A DNA stretch of 64,000 nt from positions 12,413,632 through 12,477,631 of the forward strand of contig CM044867.1 in the NCBI GenBank assembly GCA_024500155.1. Reading direction: 5' to 3'. This document shows, piece by piece, positions 1 through 11,509 of this stretch (the first letter of the stretch is position 1; each line of letters begins with the position of its first letter). A model generated the notes under the pieces. That model was not told where the DNA came from, did no database searches, and saw only the letters and a program-made list of their open reading frames with translations. The DNA is from Chenopodium formosanum (lineage: Eukaryota; Streptophyta; Magnoliopsida; Caryophyllales; Amaranthaceae). The translations under genes and the position numbers were made by a program.

Positions 1-592
1 GTGCGTGTCCCCAGAAAGAGATAGGAAGATCACTAAGACCCATTGTTGATCGTACCATGTCTAACAAGGTTCGATTTCTCCTTTCGGATACTCCGTTCCA
101 TTGTGGAGTTCCTGGAGGTGTCAATTCTGAAAGTATACCTTTTTCTTTCAGATGGTCATCGAATTCTTGGCTCAAGTATTCACCACCTCGATCCGATCGA
201 AGGGCTTTGATTTTCTTGCCAAGTTGATTTTCAACTTCACTCTGAAATTCTTTGAACTTTTCAAATGATTCAGATTTGTGCGACATGAGGTAGACATAGC
301 CATATCTACTATAGTCGTCTGTGAAAGTGATGAAATATCGATGTCCATTTCTTGTGGTTGAGCTCATTGGTCCACATACATCGGTATGTATAAGACCCAA
401 TAAGTCACTTGCCCTTTCTCCCAACTTGGAGAATGGCTGTTTAATCATCTTGCCTAATAAACATCCTTCGCAATTCTCAAACGATTCTAAATCGAAAGAG
501 TCAAGAACACCTTCTTGTAGAAGTTTCTTGATGCGTTTGATGTTAATGTGGCCAAGACGACAATGCCACAAGTAAGTCTGATTTGACTCCAT
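1..592 (-). CDS. Copia (Ty1) GAG-pre-integrase and integrase core, partial
   Basis: The minus strand is open from the ATG at 592 to the window edge (about 197 codons, no stop). It starts with the zinc-binding pre-integrase pattern (WHCRLGH, then CEGC about 35 residues on). The retroviral integrase core follows: HTDVCGP has the first Asp, RSDRGGEY the second, and SERRN the Glu about 35 residues later, which is the complete DD35E triad. WNGVSERRNRTL is typical of plant Copia. The protein would join the cDNA copy to host DNA. The 300 bp between this ORF and gag are too short for protease and look deleted or decayed, although the frame near 640 still reads like the run-up to pre-integrase. RT and RNase H would lie to the left, outside the window. 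Confidence 0.9.
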   Translation of the reverse strand, partial: MESNQTYLWHCRLGHINIKRIKKLLQEGVLDSFDLESFENCEGCLLGKMIKQPFSKLGERASDLLGLIHTDVCGPMSSTTRNGHRYFITFTDDYSRYGYVYLMSHKSESFEKFKEFQSEVENQLGKKIKALRSDRGGEYLSQEFDDHLKEKGILSELTPPGTPQWNGVSERRNRTLLDMVRSTMGLSDLPISFWGHA

Positions 593-891
593 GGTCTTAG
601 CTCTTTTGGTATCATTATAAACAATTTGTCCAAATACACAAACGTGTCATTCCATAAATATAAACAAGATGATCTATCTTGTGATCAAGTTTACAATGAC
701 GTCCAACGCCACAAGATCAAAATATGGTAGATAAAACTAAACAAGTTTTAAATCTAGACAAAATATGAGGTTACAAGTTTTCTTTGAAAGATTATCTTCT
801 TCTTCTTCCACTTGTACTCATATCCACTTGAAAAGCATCGCTCACTTTGTTCCTGAAATAGGAGCATATAGTGAGTCAATTTTTCCGGTAT

Positions 892-1785
892 CTAATACCT
901 CATAAATTGCTTATGTTCAAGTGTAAAGATGATACCTGAGATTGAGGTTACTTTTCCTTTCGCCTCATCTGCTAGATACATGCTACATTCTCTTTTGTAG
1001 TGTCCGGGTCTACTACAATAGAAGCAGCGCATCTTAGCTTTGTCCTTGAACTCCTTCTTCTTTGGTCTCAGGGCAACCTTAGCCTTCTTGCAAGAATAGA
1101 TTTTCTGGAGCTCTTGAATAACTTCCATCAAGGAAAGTTTGTTCCGCTTGGCCGTAAGTCGCATCTTTAATGCAACATACCCCGAGTGGAGTGAGCTTAG
1201 TAGCATGAGAGCTGCTTGCTCATCTTCCACTGGTTTGCCAATTAGCTCCAGATGGGTGAATAGCCTTGTCATGCTGAGCACATGAGCTTGAAGTGGCATT
1301 CCGGGTCTAAGTCTTGCATTATAGACCTTAGCCCACACTTCTTGTCTCTCTTTGATGAGACATCCATCTTGCGGTGGCTTGATCCTCATGTTCGAGAGTG
1401 ACCTAGTCACATCTTCCACAAGTCCATCATAGTTGCCTCTGGCACTCTTGGTGACTCTCAAATTGACTACGTCTTCTAGAGCTTTGAGCATCATGTCCGG
1501 AAAATAGCTGGAGAACTTCTCCTTCCATTGTACCGGGATGGAGTTTGCCATGAGTTTGGAAACTCTTTTGCAATCCTCACTCCATTCCTCATGTGCCTCA
1601 TCACTCATAATCCCCTTTGAGTAGAAACTCGGGATTTGAGTGTCCAGAATGTGCTCTAGGTAGCAATTTCGGAGGGTCTTTCGGAGTTCCTCTTCCCTTT
1701 CCTTAAAGTTTACCAAGTTCAGAGAAATTGGCAACTTTTCGGGCAATTCCGGGAGCATAAGGTCGATGTTATTAGTTGAAGACAT
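892..1785 (-). CDS. Copia gag polyprotein (UBN2-type capsid plus CCHC zinc knuckle)
   Basis: This is an open frame of about 297 residues read leftwards. The ATG at 1785 (MSSTNNIDL) is preferred to an upstream in-frame Met at 1851. The middle has the Copia gag fold signature (LRPGMPLQAHVLSMTRLF, and LLSSLHSGY). Near the C-terminus is one CCHC knuckle with CX2CX4HX4C spacing (CFYCSRPGHYKREC), which binds RNA during packaging. The frame ends soon after the knuckle instead of running into protease, so gag is now separate from the integrase ORF at 1-592. It belongs with the LTR at 4519-5847, whose primer binding site lies upstream of it on the same strand. Confidence 0.88.
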   Translation of the reverse strand: MSSTNNIDLMLPELPEKLPISLNLVNFKEREEELRKTLRNCYLEHILDTQIPSFYSKGIMSDEAHEEWSEDCKRVSKLMANSIPVQWKEKFSSYFPDMMLKALEDVVNLRVTKSARGNYDGLVEDVTRSLSNMRIKPPQDGCLIKERQEVWAKVYNARLRPGMPLQAHVLSMTRLFTHLELIGKPVEDEQAALMLLSSLHSGYVALKMRLTAKRNKLSLMEVIQELQKIYSCKKAKVALRPKKKEFKDKAKMRCFYCSRPGHYKRECSMYLADEAKGKVTSISGIIFTLEHKQFMRY

Positions 1786-4505
1786 GATTCTACAATTGAA
1801 AGAATTTAAAATGAAAAACCATTCATTATACTTAAATAAGATTGAAATCATGCATTTTAATCAAACTTATTTAAAACGTCTTATTCACACATTAAAGATT
1901 GTCCCCAATATTGGTGAGAATAAGTCGATTCCAAGATCCAAAGAAACAAAGAGTGGTTAAGCATGCTTTGGCTTGTCTTAACACTCAATCTCCTAAGGTA
2001 AGCAACGCTTTGCTAATGGCTCCAAGCCACTCTTGGTTGAATAAATCGTCGCATCCCATGCTCTCTAAACAATTTATTCACTTTGCCACGACATGTTAGG
2101 ACTCCATCACTCATATCGTTGAGTATAACCAAAACCACTTGAATACCTAGTATGCCTTACGTTCCTTGGAGAAGTAGTGATGCCTCGCTTTGGCGTAGCC
2201 CACCACTACCCTCGTTCGGTTGGTAAGTGTGTTTTGGAATGGCAAGTTTTACTCAATTTTAAGGGACCTAGGGTTTCTATGTTGGTTGATTTAAGTGAAC
2301 TTAATTAATCATCTCAACATTTGAAATCCTAACCATGCATCTAACATATAATTCATATATATAAACATAAATATATATCGAAAACATAAATAGAGATGCA
2401 TTTGGCAACTAGCATGACCCCTTGAGATCTTCAAGTCTTCAAAAGGTCTTCTTTTGCAACTTTATGGCTTCGTCTTCTAAGAACCCCGTCTTCAAGACTT
2501 GACCAAATAATATAATTGCTAGTGTCTATGATTAGGACTAATCTAAATATCAAGGTACAAAAATACTCAACGGTTCGCAGACCGTATTTAGATTTACAAA
2601 AATACATCACGGATCACAGTCCGTATTTTCTATCCTAATCCGGCCCCACTAGTTGCCATTTCATAAAACCTGTGAGAGAATTTTACATTCCATTCATCCA
2701 TTCACTATCTGTGAATGGCCCATGCATTTTACAACGATCAAACAAGTAACAATGCATAAAACCGCGCGCGAACTAGTAATTAATCTAGGTGGTTAATTCA
2801 ATTAACACGCCTAATTAAACTAGTCAAAGTTGTTTTATCCGGTTAAGGTAATGACTAAGATACGCTCCCACTAAATTCCGCATCCAAACTTAATTAATCC
2901 AATTAATTAAGTCGGTGAACCCAAATATTTGTCAAAATTAATTTTGCAAATGTCGCTCATAAACCCGAGGACTAGCCTCCAAAAATTTTAATTAAATAAA
3001 CAAAATAATTAAAATAATTAAAACGACAAGTTAAGCAAAATTACGTATTCCATAATGTCTAAGTGCCTAGCACTAAGACTTGGAACCCAAAATTACCCTT
3101 ATTTACTTTTTAAGCAATGCTAAAATTAACCTTAAAAATAGCATCGACTTAATAACCCGGGGTTATTATGCTAATTATTGAATCGTACATACCGTACAAC
3201 AAGCTCGTAGCATAACCATCGGCACCCCGCAACACCAAGCATGCCCATGGGCTGCTTGTGCTCGCACACGCCACGCCCAGCCAAGCCAAGCGTGGCAGCA
3301 AGCACAGCGCGCACAGCACAAGGCTGCTGCTGCGCCATGCTGCTGCTCGTAGCTGGCTGGTGCGGGGTGTGGCTGGCAGCGAGCAGCAGCCCACGCCAAT
3401 CCTCGCACACATAGCACCACGCACCAAGGCACGAGGCACCCAGCAGCCTCGGCAGCCACATATGGGTTGCGTGAGCAGCCCAGCTGGCCGAGAGCTAGCT
3501 CGGGGCTCTTAGGCCTCGTGTTGCGTGCTAATGCTTCGAAAATTATCGAATTTTGCGTGTGACATTATAAATTAATTCTAAATTAATTTTAGAATCAATT
3601 ATTTTGAGGAAAAATGAAAAATAACAAGTCCAACTTAAATAATTCATCCAAAGCAATTAACCAAATTTATTACCAAGAGTCATTCTTTAATAAAATTGGT
3701 CTAACTTGGTGTAACAAAAATAATTAGGGCATTTCTCACTATTAATTTAATCACTTTAAATTAATCTTGAGATTTTGACAAAATAAAAGGGAGTTGGAAA
3801 AATGAACATAAGTTCAATAAAGACTCCAACTTTAATACTTGTGACTTCATGAAAAATTATATCTTCCAATATGAAGATAAACTAATTTTTTATCACAAGT
3901 TTTAAACTTTATGATTCCAATCAACTAAAAAATGATTAAATCAACAAAGTTTAACCAAAATTCATGGAATTTAGTAACTCAAAGTTTCAATCACTTATCA
4001 TAAGTAAAGATTGAATCTTTAATACTTGGAAGCATCAAATAACAACTATTTCACACTCAATACAATTAATTTGCAATTATGTGAAAAATAAAACCAAACT
4101 TTCAAGCACCAATTACTACCAAGTAATCATGCTTAAAGTGGTCTAAGATTGCATATAAAATAAGGAAAGAACCATATACATAACCACCATAAATATGCAA
4201 TCAATTTTCAAGGTTAGAAAGACTTAAAATTTTTCGTCAAAACGAAAAATCCCTCGAAGAATGCATTTCTGGTCGTTTTTTGGCTAAAAACCGAGCCCTA
4301 CAAGGGTAAAACCATTTCCAGAACACCTTTTCCACCCAAAATTCACTATTTTTGGGTCGAAATCTGAGTTCGGGGCTGAAGATAGCTCAAATACGAGGTT
4401 AAAAATACAAAACCGAGTTACTAATATAATTAGCAACTTAAACCAGAAAAAATAAGCCATAATAACACCTTGAAAATATCATGATTTTAAAAATAAACGA
4501 GCGAG
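1786..4505 (-). other. Untranslated leader of Copia A with a GC-rich island
   Basis: 2.7 kb without a convincing gene, between the primer binding site and gag of Copia A. A segment near 2560-2640 (a repeated 'gg-t-cgcagaccgtatttaga' phrase) recurs near 13005-13085 upstream of the other Copia gag, so part of this leader is family sequence. Positions 3195-3515 are strikingly GC-rich and dominated by GCTGC and GCATGC words, with open frames on both strands. Those frames have no family resemblance and are treated as low-complexity by-products. Confidence 0.6.
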
Positions 4506-4516
4506 GCTCCGATACC
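4506..4516 (-). promoter_or_regulatory. Primer binding site of Copia A (initiator Met tRNA type)
   Basis: On the minus strand the sequence two bases past the LTR end reads GGTATCGGAGC, close to the standard plant Copia site TGGTATCAGAGC that pairs with the 3' end of initiator tRNA-Met. It fixes the inner edge of the LTR at 4519. Confidence 0.8.
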
Positions 4517-4518
4517 GC

Positions 4519-5847
4519 TGTTGGGGTTTGGTGAGTCCGACTCACCGCGGAAATAAACCCAAAACCAAGAACGCACTCGCAATAAATAAAACCATGAACA
4601 TAATTAAATTAATCACAAGATTAAGTTAAGCTAATTACCTTTGACGCGTGCTTCGCTCCAAATGAGCTCTTACTTGAAAGCTTCAAGTCCCGCTCGCACG
4701 GAGACCTCCAACGAAGTCCACCCGCACCAACAAAACCGACTAGGTCCAATGTCTTGGGGTTAGCAAGACCCGACCAATAAAACCCGAGTAATAATATTGA
4801 GTTCAAAGGTTTTCACTAATTGTGATGCCTTTTTCAACTCTTACTCAAGCATCATTCTCAATGCCCATACATGGGTATTTATAGGAAATGATGGGAGTAT
4901 CATTTGCTCTCCCATCAATGTGGGATACTTTGATTTTTCCATTTTATTTTAAAGCTAAAATAAAATTAATAATCAAGCTAGTAATAAATCAACAAGTGGC
5001 AAGCTCATGTGAGTGGTTAGGTGAGGACCATTTGGAGAAGGGGGGGACCAAACTTGCTCCCCACTCCCTCTCCCATATCCGGCCAACACACTCAACACAC
5101 ACACATGCACCTCAAGCCACATGGCACCCACCCTTGGGCACCAAGGCAGCCAAGGTGGGCTGCCATGTGGTGCTGTCCGTGGCAGCCTACGCACAGCAGG
5201 CCCAGCAAGCCCCGCACTTGCATGCGGGCTGCTGCTGCTGCTGGCCAGCATGCCCCGCATGCTTGTGCGGGCTTGCTGCTGGCCTTGTGCCTTGGCTAGC
5301 AACGCTAGGCAGCCAGCCGTGCTGCTGCTAGCAGTTGCGGGCTGGCGCGCCTAGCATGCTAGCATGGGTGCGCTAGCACGCACCAGCCAGCCTAGCCTCG
5401 GCTTGGTGCGCATGCTAGCCACCATGCTAGGCCATATGCCCTTAGCACTCGGTTTGCTAGGGCATTCCGATGCTAGGGGCATTTTGGTCTTTTGTTGATT
5501 TATTACTATTTCTCGTCTCGTCTTTCACTATTTTTCGACTCGACTTCCGACGTTCGGTTTCGACGCTCTAAGCTCGAATTTCCGACGTCTAAATAAATAT
5601 TACTCGGTTGACTCATTAATTCCTTCCGAATTAATTCGTCGATTCGGTTTGTTGAATGCTTGGGTGTGACCCGAAGGGTTCAGTCAAGATTAAGCTGTAA
5701 CATTAATTATCCATTAATATTACTGATCGGAAGCGGCCTCCACCCAGGCATTCCGATCACTTGACCTTACTGAATATATTAGCTTTCTAATAATTCTGAA
5801 CCCGCTAACGGAATAGTACACTTGTTCGAAGGACACCATTCCTTTCA
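4519..5847 (-). repeat. 5' LTR of Copia A (about 1.33 kb)
   Basis: On the minus strand the LTR starts TGAAAGGAATGG (5847) and ends CCCCAACA (4519). It is homologous over most of its length to the plus-strand LTR at 9516-10744. A TATA box (TATAAATAC on the minus strand, near 4870-4880) sits in the same place as in the other copy. Positions 5030-5450 are GC-rich, with GCATGC and TGCGGGC words. The flanking 5 bp at 5848-5852 are ccgag; the matching duplication lies outside the window. Confidence 0.82.
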
Positions 5848-6076
5848 CCGAGTTCAATTTGGATCTTTATAGACTAAGATGATCCCTAAAACCTTACCCG
5901 AGTAATATTCGCGACGAAAAGAGTAGTTGCATGCAAATCGATACTTTTTGACACGCAAAACGAGACATTTACATTATTTTTTTGGAAAAATTGTCAAAAA
6001 TAATACAAACTTTGAGCGGTCCGCCAAAATCAAGTCAATCTATTAATTATTTTTGAATAATACAAACTTTAGAAAG

Positions 6077-8108
6077 TGTAGACACCTAAAATGTCTCCCC
6101 AAAACCAAACCCGATGATGAACAACCTTTCACCGCCATTATTGGTCGGGTTGAGTATGTAATCTTTGGAATGCTTAAATCCATGTTCATTTCCAATACAT
6201 CTCATAAAACAATCCAATCCATAGCCCATTTTCCCAAACCATAACTTATTTTCTTGTATTCGTGCCTTTAAACCCAAAATAATTCATTTCGTGTCCATTA
6301 AAATAATTCATTTAGTGTCCTTTTTATAAAACGTTTAGACCTGTTTATTTTGGTCCATAATATGGGTCTAATTATTGAATATTATGATGGGGCTTGAAAA
6401 GAGCTTTCCAACGATATATTATAAACCCAAATCCGAGTAATAACGAATAAGTTATGGATGAAATACTAAACTGAGTCCAAACCGAACCTAAGCCCACCTT
6501 ACCTACGACCCAATGATCATGTGGAGGGTCCAAAGGATTTAATCCCACTTCTAATCCAATTAGGATTAATTAAAAGCTTCTATAAGTTTCTAAAAATATC
6601 TTAATTATCCTCTTTGAAAAGATAAAATTAAAGAGTTTAAAATTGAATAAAACTTTTCTTTTTGAAAGTTCTATAACTATTCGAACTGAAAGATGTTCAA
6701 ATATAGTCAGATATTATTTTCTTTCTTCATAGTTGGATAGCCCTTGAAATTTTCTTTCCAATGATATATTATAATATTAATTCCGAGCTATAACGAAAAA
6801 GATATGAGTGAAATACGAAACTCTATCCAAAACTAACACCGTCTCACTATTTCGGTCATATCTTTTATTCTACAAAATATTTTAATCTGATTCTAATTAG
6901 GTTAGAAAGTAGACTTCAAGATCACTCCAAAGATATCTTATTTATCTTATTCCGATTTCTGGATCAAAAGATATAATAAAAACAAAAACCGCAAAAACTG
7001 CTGTCTATCGCAAGAGTTTTATTCCGATTCGAACTCGATCTTTTCTTGATTCTTCGATCCTCTTATTTCCCTATAAATAGAGGTCATATCACCCCTTTTT
7101 CAATCATCAACAAGCTTGATCATCAAATCATTCTCTCTTTCTCTCTTATACACTAAAACCTTCTCTTCTCTCTCTCTCTCTCTCTTGCTTAAACCTAAAC
7201 TCTAGCCACCATATTCTTCCATAATATTTCCCTTAAGCACTCCAAGGAGTCCATACTTGACCCGAGGTTCTATACTTAAAATAAGGCGTGAAAGGTATAA
7301 TTAACTGAGGGTTTGGACCAAATCAACTCTACTCTTTATTTAATTTAATTTCATTTGATTCATATTTTTATTGCAGTTACTAACAATTTATTCATGATGT
7401 AGCAATTTAAAGGAACGCGCGGAATGTGAGTAATTAATTTATTTAATTACTTATTTTATTTTCTGTTGCTAGTATCATGATTAGGGTTTATTATTATTTG
7501 ATTTGACTAACGCTATTATTGTTGAATTGCTTCCAATATTAATGTTTATTCTATTGTTATTATGATCACAATATTGCATGTTAAAGGGAATATGTAATTG
7601 AATATAACGCTTAATAAGATAATTTGGACAACCGGTTTAGGTTCCTTTAATCTTGTTATTTAATCAAGTGATCACTAATAATTAGAATTATATGTTGCAT
7701 TAATATTCATCCAATTTAGCATAATAATAGTATGGAGCAAATTGAATCTTTGTTTGCATGCCTTTGAGATCGCAAGAATTACTTTTCACTATAAGAACCT
7801 TCACTTCGTACCATCATCCCCGATCCTCCTTTCATGGTTTCGAACCATATGGAGTTAGTAATCTCATGGATTATGAATGAAGTGTAACCTTCACGGGTCA
7901 ATCGTTGTTGCCTATCGTTGTCCCTTTTCGTGGTTGCTCTATAATGATCCGTGAACGGTTTACAAGTTCCATAAAAACTTGTTGGCAGCTCCTCACTTTC
8001 CTGGTCCCTAATCATTGTCCCTAATTCTATATGTCAATTCCCACTTCCTATGAGTGCCAAGCATATTCACACATGCTTAACGTAGGCGCACTTCGAGCGA
8101 CACCTACA
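6077..8108 (+). repeat. Solo LTR, Gypsy (Tat/Ogre-like) family, with perfect target-site duplication
   Basis: It begins TGTAGACACC and ends GACACCTACA. The 5 bp on the left (6072-6076, gaaag) are repeated exactly on the right (8109-8113). No internal region is present, so this is a solo LTR left by recombination between two LTRs. A TATA box (CTATAAATAGAGG) lies near 7070-7082, followed by a pyrimidine-rich leader. The 7200-8108 part matches the 3' LTR at 15843-17491 closely, including the end. U3 holds three related copies of a module around TTTCCAACGATATATT. Confidence 0.88.
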
Positions 8109-8113
8109 GAAAG

Positions 8114-8932
8114 CATCCGCTATAAACAGGTTATTTTACCTAGAAACTAATTAACCGGTTAAAATTTTTTATTTTTTGATAAATTGTTTAATTAACATAT
8201 AATTAAAGCTTTAGTAATAGTTAACTCAAACAGATTAATTTTAATTAATAACAATAAAATTATTAAAATTTTTTTTAAAAAACCCTTCCCCCCCCTCACT
8301 AGTCACCACCAGCCACTTCTTGTTCCCCACCAACAGCTCCTCTCCCCAAAGGCCCAAGCCCCCGGCAGCGCCAGCCTAATCACCTCGCCGGCCTGCCGGC
8401 CTTTCTTGCCTCTGTTAGCATCACCCTCCTCTCCCTCAAACCACCATCACCGAAACCCCATTTCCATCCCCTCAAACCACCAACGAAATCTGAAATTGGA
8501 GTAATGGTGATTGAAGTGTTGTCGGAGTTTGGGTTTTCACTTGCTAGAGTATCGACGATTGGTTATTGTGATTTCATAGGGGGAAATCATCATCGTCGCC
8601 AAAGAAATCATTATCATCGTGGCGTTTTTTTATTTGAGTTTCGACAGCGAGTCGCGTGGCGGTGACTCGTGCGGCTGATTATTACGTGGTGGGTAGGAGT
8701 CGGGAAAAGGGGAAGGAGAGGTAGGGAGGCAGGGGTTGGTGTCGCCTGCGTAGGAGAGGAGGCTGGGGTGCCGGCAGGGGGTTGCTGAAGGTCAAAGGTG
8801 GGGGAAAAGGGATTTGGCAGGGAGAAGGGGTGGCTTGTAAGGGAGGGTTTTTATTTAATAAATGTATAAATAACATAATAAAAATAAATATTAAGGACAT
8901 TAAATAAAATAAATAAAATTAAAGTGTCCAAC
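8114..8932. other. Intergenic block with C-rich and G-rich arms
   Basis: No gene is supported. The left part (about 8280-8480) is C-rich and the right part (8685-8860) is G-rich. Their outer edges are weakly complementary (AAAAACCCT-type ends), which could be an old foldback element. An open minus frame in the G-rich arm is proline-rich low complexity and is not treated as a gene. Confidence 0.4.
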
Positions 8933-9515
8933 TGTATACACCTAAAAATGTCTCTCCAAAACCAAACCCGATGATGAGCAGCCTTTCACCGCAAATATTG
9001 GTCGGGTTGAGTATTTAATCTTTGGAGTGCTTAATCCATATTTCTATTCAATACATTTCATACACCAACCCAATTCTTAGCCCATTTCCCCAAACTGTAA
9101 CTTATTTTTCTCTTTTTGTGTCCACATCACAAAACCGAGATGAACTAATTTTGTGGCCCTATAATTTTGATCCAAATATTATTTGGTTGGGTAGGCCTTT
9201 CATTATGCTTTTCAACGGTATACCATAAGCCCAATTTCGATTTAAAACGATAAAGATATGAGCAAAACACTAGACTCAGCCCAAAAACAAAACCCTTTCA
9301 CTAAACAAAAAGTTCTAAAATCTATAAATGATTTTGACCTGATTCTTATTGGGTTAGAAAGTAGACTTGAAAATCTTTCCAACGATATATTATATGCCTT
9401 ATTTCGAGTTACGGATCAAAAGTTATCATAGTTTTAAAAATGCATAAAAAATGGAATTATCGTACAACAGCTAAAATGCCATGTCACGGTGTATACCAAC
9501 GTGGCACGGTGCCTT
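8933..9515 (+). repeat. Truncated LTR fragment, same broad family as the solo LTR
   Basis: It starts TGTATACACC and matches the first several hundred bases of 6077-8108. Two copies of the TTTCCAACGATATATT module are present (near 9200 and 9380). At the right end are two CCGTGTCACGG-type words (9482-9512). It is cut at 9515 by the Copia LTR that follows, so the Copia element inserted into it. Confidence 0.75.
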
Positions 9516-10744
9516 TGAAAGGAATGGTGTCCTTTGAACAAGTGTATTATTTTTATAGTGGGTTCAGAATTATTAGAAAGCTTTCAATAAGGTCAAGTAA
9601 TCGGAATGCCTGGGTAGAGGCCGCTTTCGATCAGTAATGTTAATGCATAATTAATATTATAGCTTAATCTTGACTGAACCCTTCGGATCACACCCAAGCA
9701 ACCAACGAGCCGACACGACGAATTAATTCGGAAGAAATTAATGAGTCGACCGAGTAATAAATATTTAGACGTCGAAAATTCGAGCTTAAAGCGTCGGAAG
9801 TCAAGTCGAAATTAATAAAAAGACAAGACAAGAAAACAGTTTTAAATCAACAAAGACCAAAATACCCCTAGCATTGGAACACCTAGTGCTAGGGGGTATA
9901 GCCAAGCTAGCAGCTCACACCAAGTGCGGGGCTTGCTAGCAAGCTGCGACTAGTAGCCCGCACCTAGTATGTGGCGTGCTAGCATGCTGCAGCTAGCAGC
10001 CCGCACTAGGTGCGCGGCATGCTAGCAGCAGCCCGGACGCATGTGCGTAGGCGTGCTGATCGAGAGAGCTAGCAACAGTAGCCCACATTTTGGTGCGGGG
10101 CTGGCTAGGCCGAGAGCAAGGCAGCAGCAGCATATGGGAAGCCCACTTGGGTGCCTTGGTGCCCAAGTGGGGGTTGCCATGTGGCGCAAGGTGAGGGAGT
10201 GAGTGGAGAGCAAGTTTGGTCCCCCCCTCTCCAAGTGGTCCTTACCTACTCCCTCATGTATGCATGACACTTGTTGATTTATTACTAGTTTGCTTAATTA
10301 TTTTATTTTAGCTTTAAAATAAAATGTGAAAAACTAATTGTCCCACATTGATAGGAGAGAATTTCATACTCTCATTATTCCCTATAAATACCCAACTTAG
10401 GGCATTCGGAATGATGCTTGATCAAGAGTTGAATAGGGCATTGCCATTGCAAAAACCCATGAACTCATATAATTACTCGGGCTTGGTCGGGCCTTGCTAA
10501 CCCCAAGGCAACGAACCTTAAGTCGGTGGTTGTGTTGCGGGCGGATCTCCGTCGGTGGCCGTCGTAATATCGAGGCTCGCTTTCAAGTAAGAGCCCTAGT
10601 GGTCGGGCTAAGCACGCGACAAATGTATAACTCCTATTCTACCATTTATGTTTATTTTGTTATGCTTTTGTGATTTTAATTATTGCGAGCGAGATCCTTG
10701 GGTCGGGTTTCTTCCGCGGTGAGTCCGACTCACCAAACCCCAAC
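9516..10744 (+). repeat. 5' LTR of Copia B, plus strand (about 1.23 kb)
   Basis: It runs from TGAAAGGAATGG to CCCCAACA and is the inverted relative of the LTR at 4519-5847. A TATA box (CCTATAAATACCC) lies near 10381-10393. It is followed by a primer binding site (about 10747-10757, TTATCGGAGC) and about 110 bp of leader that matches the Copia A leader, ending near 10862 where other sequence takes over. Copia B is therefore a 5' LTR plus a leader stub. Confidence 0.8.
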
Positions 10745-10865
10745 AGCGTTATCGGAGCCCCACTCGTTTATTTTTATTATCACGTTTATTTCAAGGTTAT
10801 TTATGGCTTACTTTTCTGGTTTTAAGTTGCCAACTAGATTACTGGCTAGGTTTTAATATTTTATG

Positions 10866-11509
10866 TAGGAGTTTATAGGTACTACGCATCGGAAATAACA
10901 TGAATCATATTCATACAGCACCTAAACCAAGAATCGCATGCATAACACACAAGACACATAATCATACCTTTGATGCGTGAATTCCACGTAGCTATTCGAT
11001 AGGCAAATCAGGGAGAGAATAGAGCCCCAAGTGTCGCTCCTCTACTTAGTCCACGAGATTGGAACGAGCCGTCCACCGATACTAAATTGGTCAAGTGATT
11101 GAGGAAAACCGCGATCACCACCTTTTCGGACAACCGACCACTGCACGAACCACCACCACCACGAGACACCACCGGCGCCGAGGAGGGGAGAGAGCCGTGT
11201 GAGAGAGAGGACTTTGAGAGGGGTTGGATTTCGTGTTTGCTAATTCGAGTTTGATCAAACGATTAGTTAATTGCTTACATGCAAACCTGGGCACCTAGTC
11301 TATTTATAATCTCATTATAATTAGACTAGGGCACGAAGCCCAAAAACCCTCCTTATTCCTCCATATGGCCGGCCTCCTAGAGTGATGAGGCTCATGATGT
11401 TAAGTTTGACTTGTTTGCAGTTCCTACGTAACATTACAATGTTAAGCTCTGCAACTTGGTATCACATAACTAAGTGAAAGTTAAAATGTTTATAACATAA
11501 TACCTGAGG
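10866..11509 (-). repeat. LTR-like segment next to Copia C gag
   Basis: It holds a minus-strand TATA-like box in a small inverted repeat (about 11298-11340) and a left part that resembles the U5 of Copia A (both share CCTTTGAYGCGTG followed by a similar exon-like stretch). It lies just 3' of the gag remnant on the minus strand, where a 3' LTR would be if pol had been deleted. Exact ends were not found. Confidence 0.4.

Larger units (their letters stand above)
1..5847 (-). mobile_element. Copia-superfamily LTR retrotransposon A, 5' half, minus strand
   Basis: Reading right to left: 5' LTR (4519-5847), Met-tRNA-type primer binding site (4506-4516), a long untranslated leader (1786-4505), gag (892-1785), a decayed gap, and integrase (1-592), continuing off the window. 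The order matches Copia. Protease appears missing between gag and integrase, so this copy is probably not autonomous. The LTR has an inverted relative at 9516-10744. Confidence 0.8.

Noticed and set aside
3149..3512. Several overlapping open frames on both strands, Ala/Cys-rich
   Set aside because: They come from a GC-rich low-complexity island in a retrotransposon leader; all frames stay open and none has family features.
4888..5354. Overlapping open frames in the GC-rich part of Copia LTR A
   Set aside because: Lies inside an LTR and is mirrored by similar frames in LTR B; no codon signal or domain.
8682..8900. Proline-rich minus-strand frame
   Set aside because: Low-complexity G-rich arm; no domain, and flanked by LTRs.
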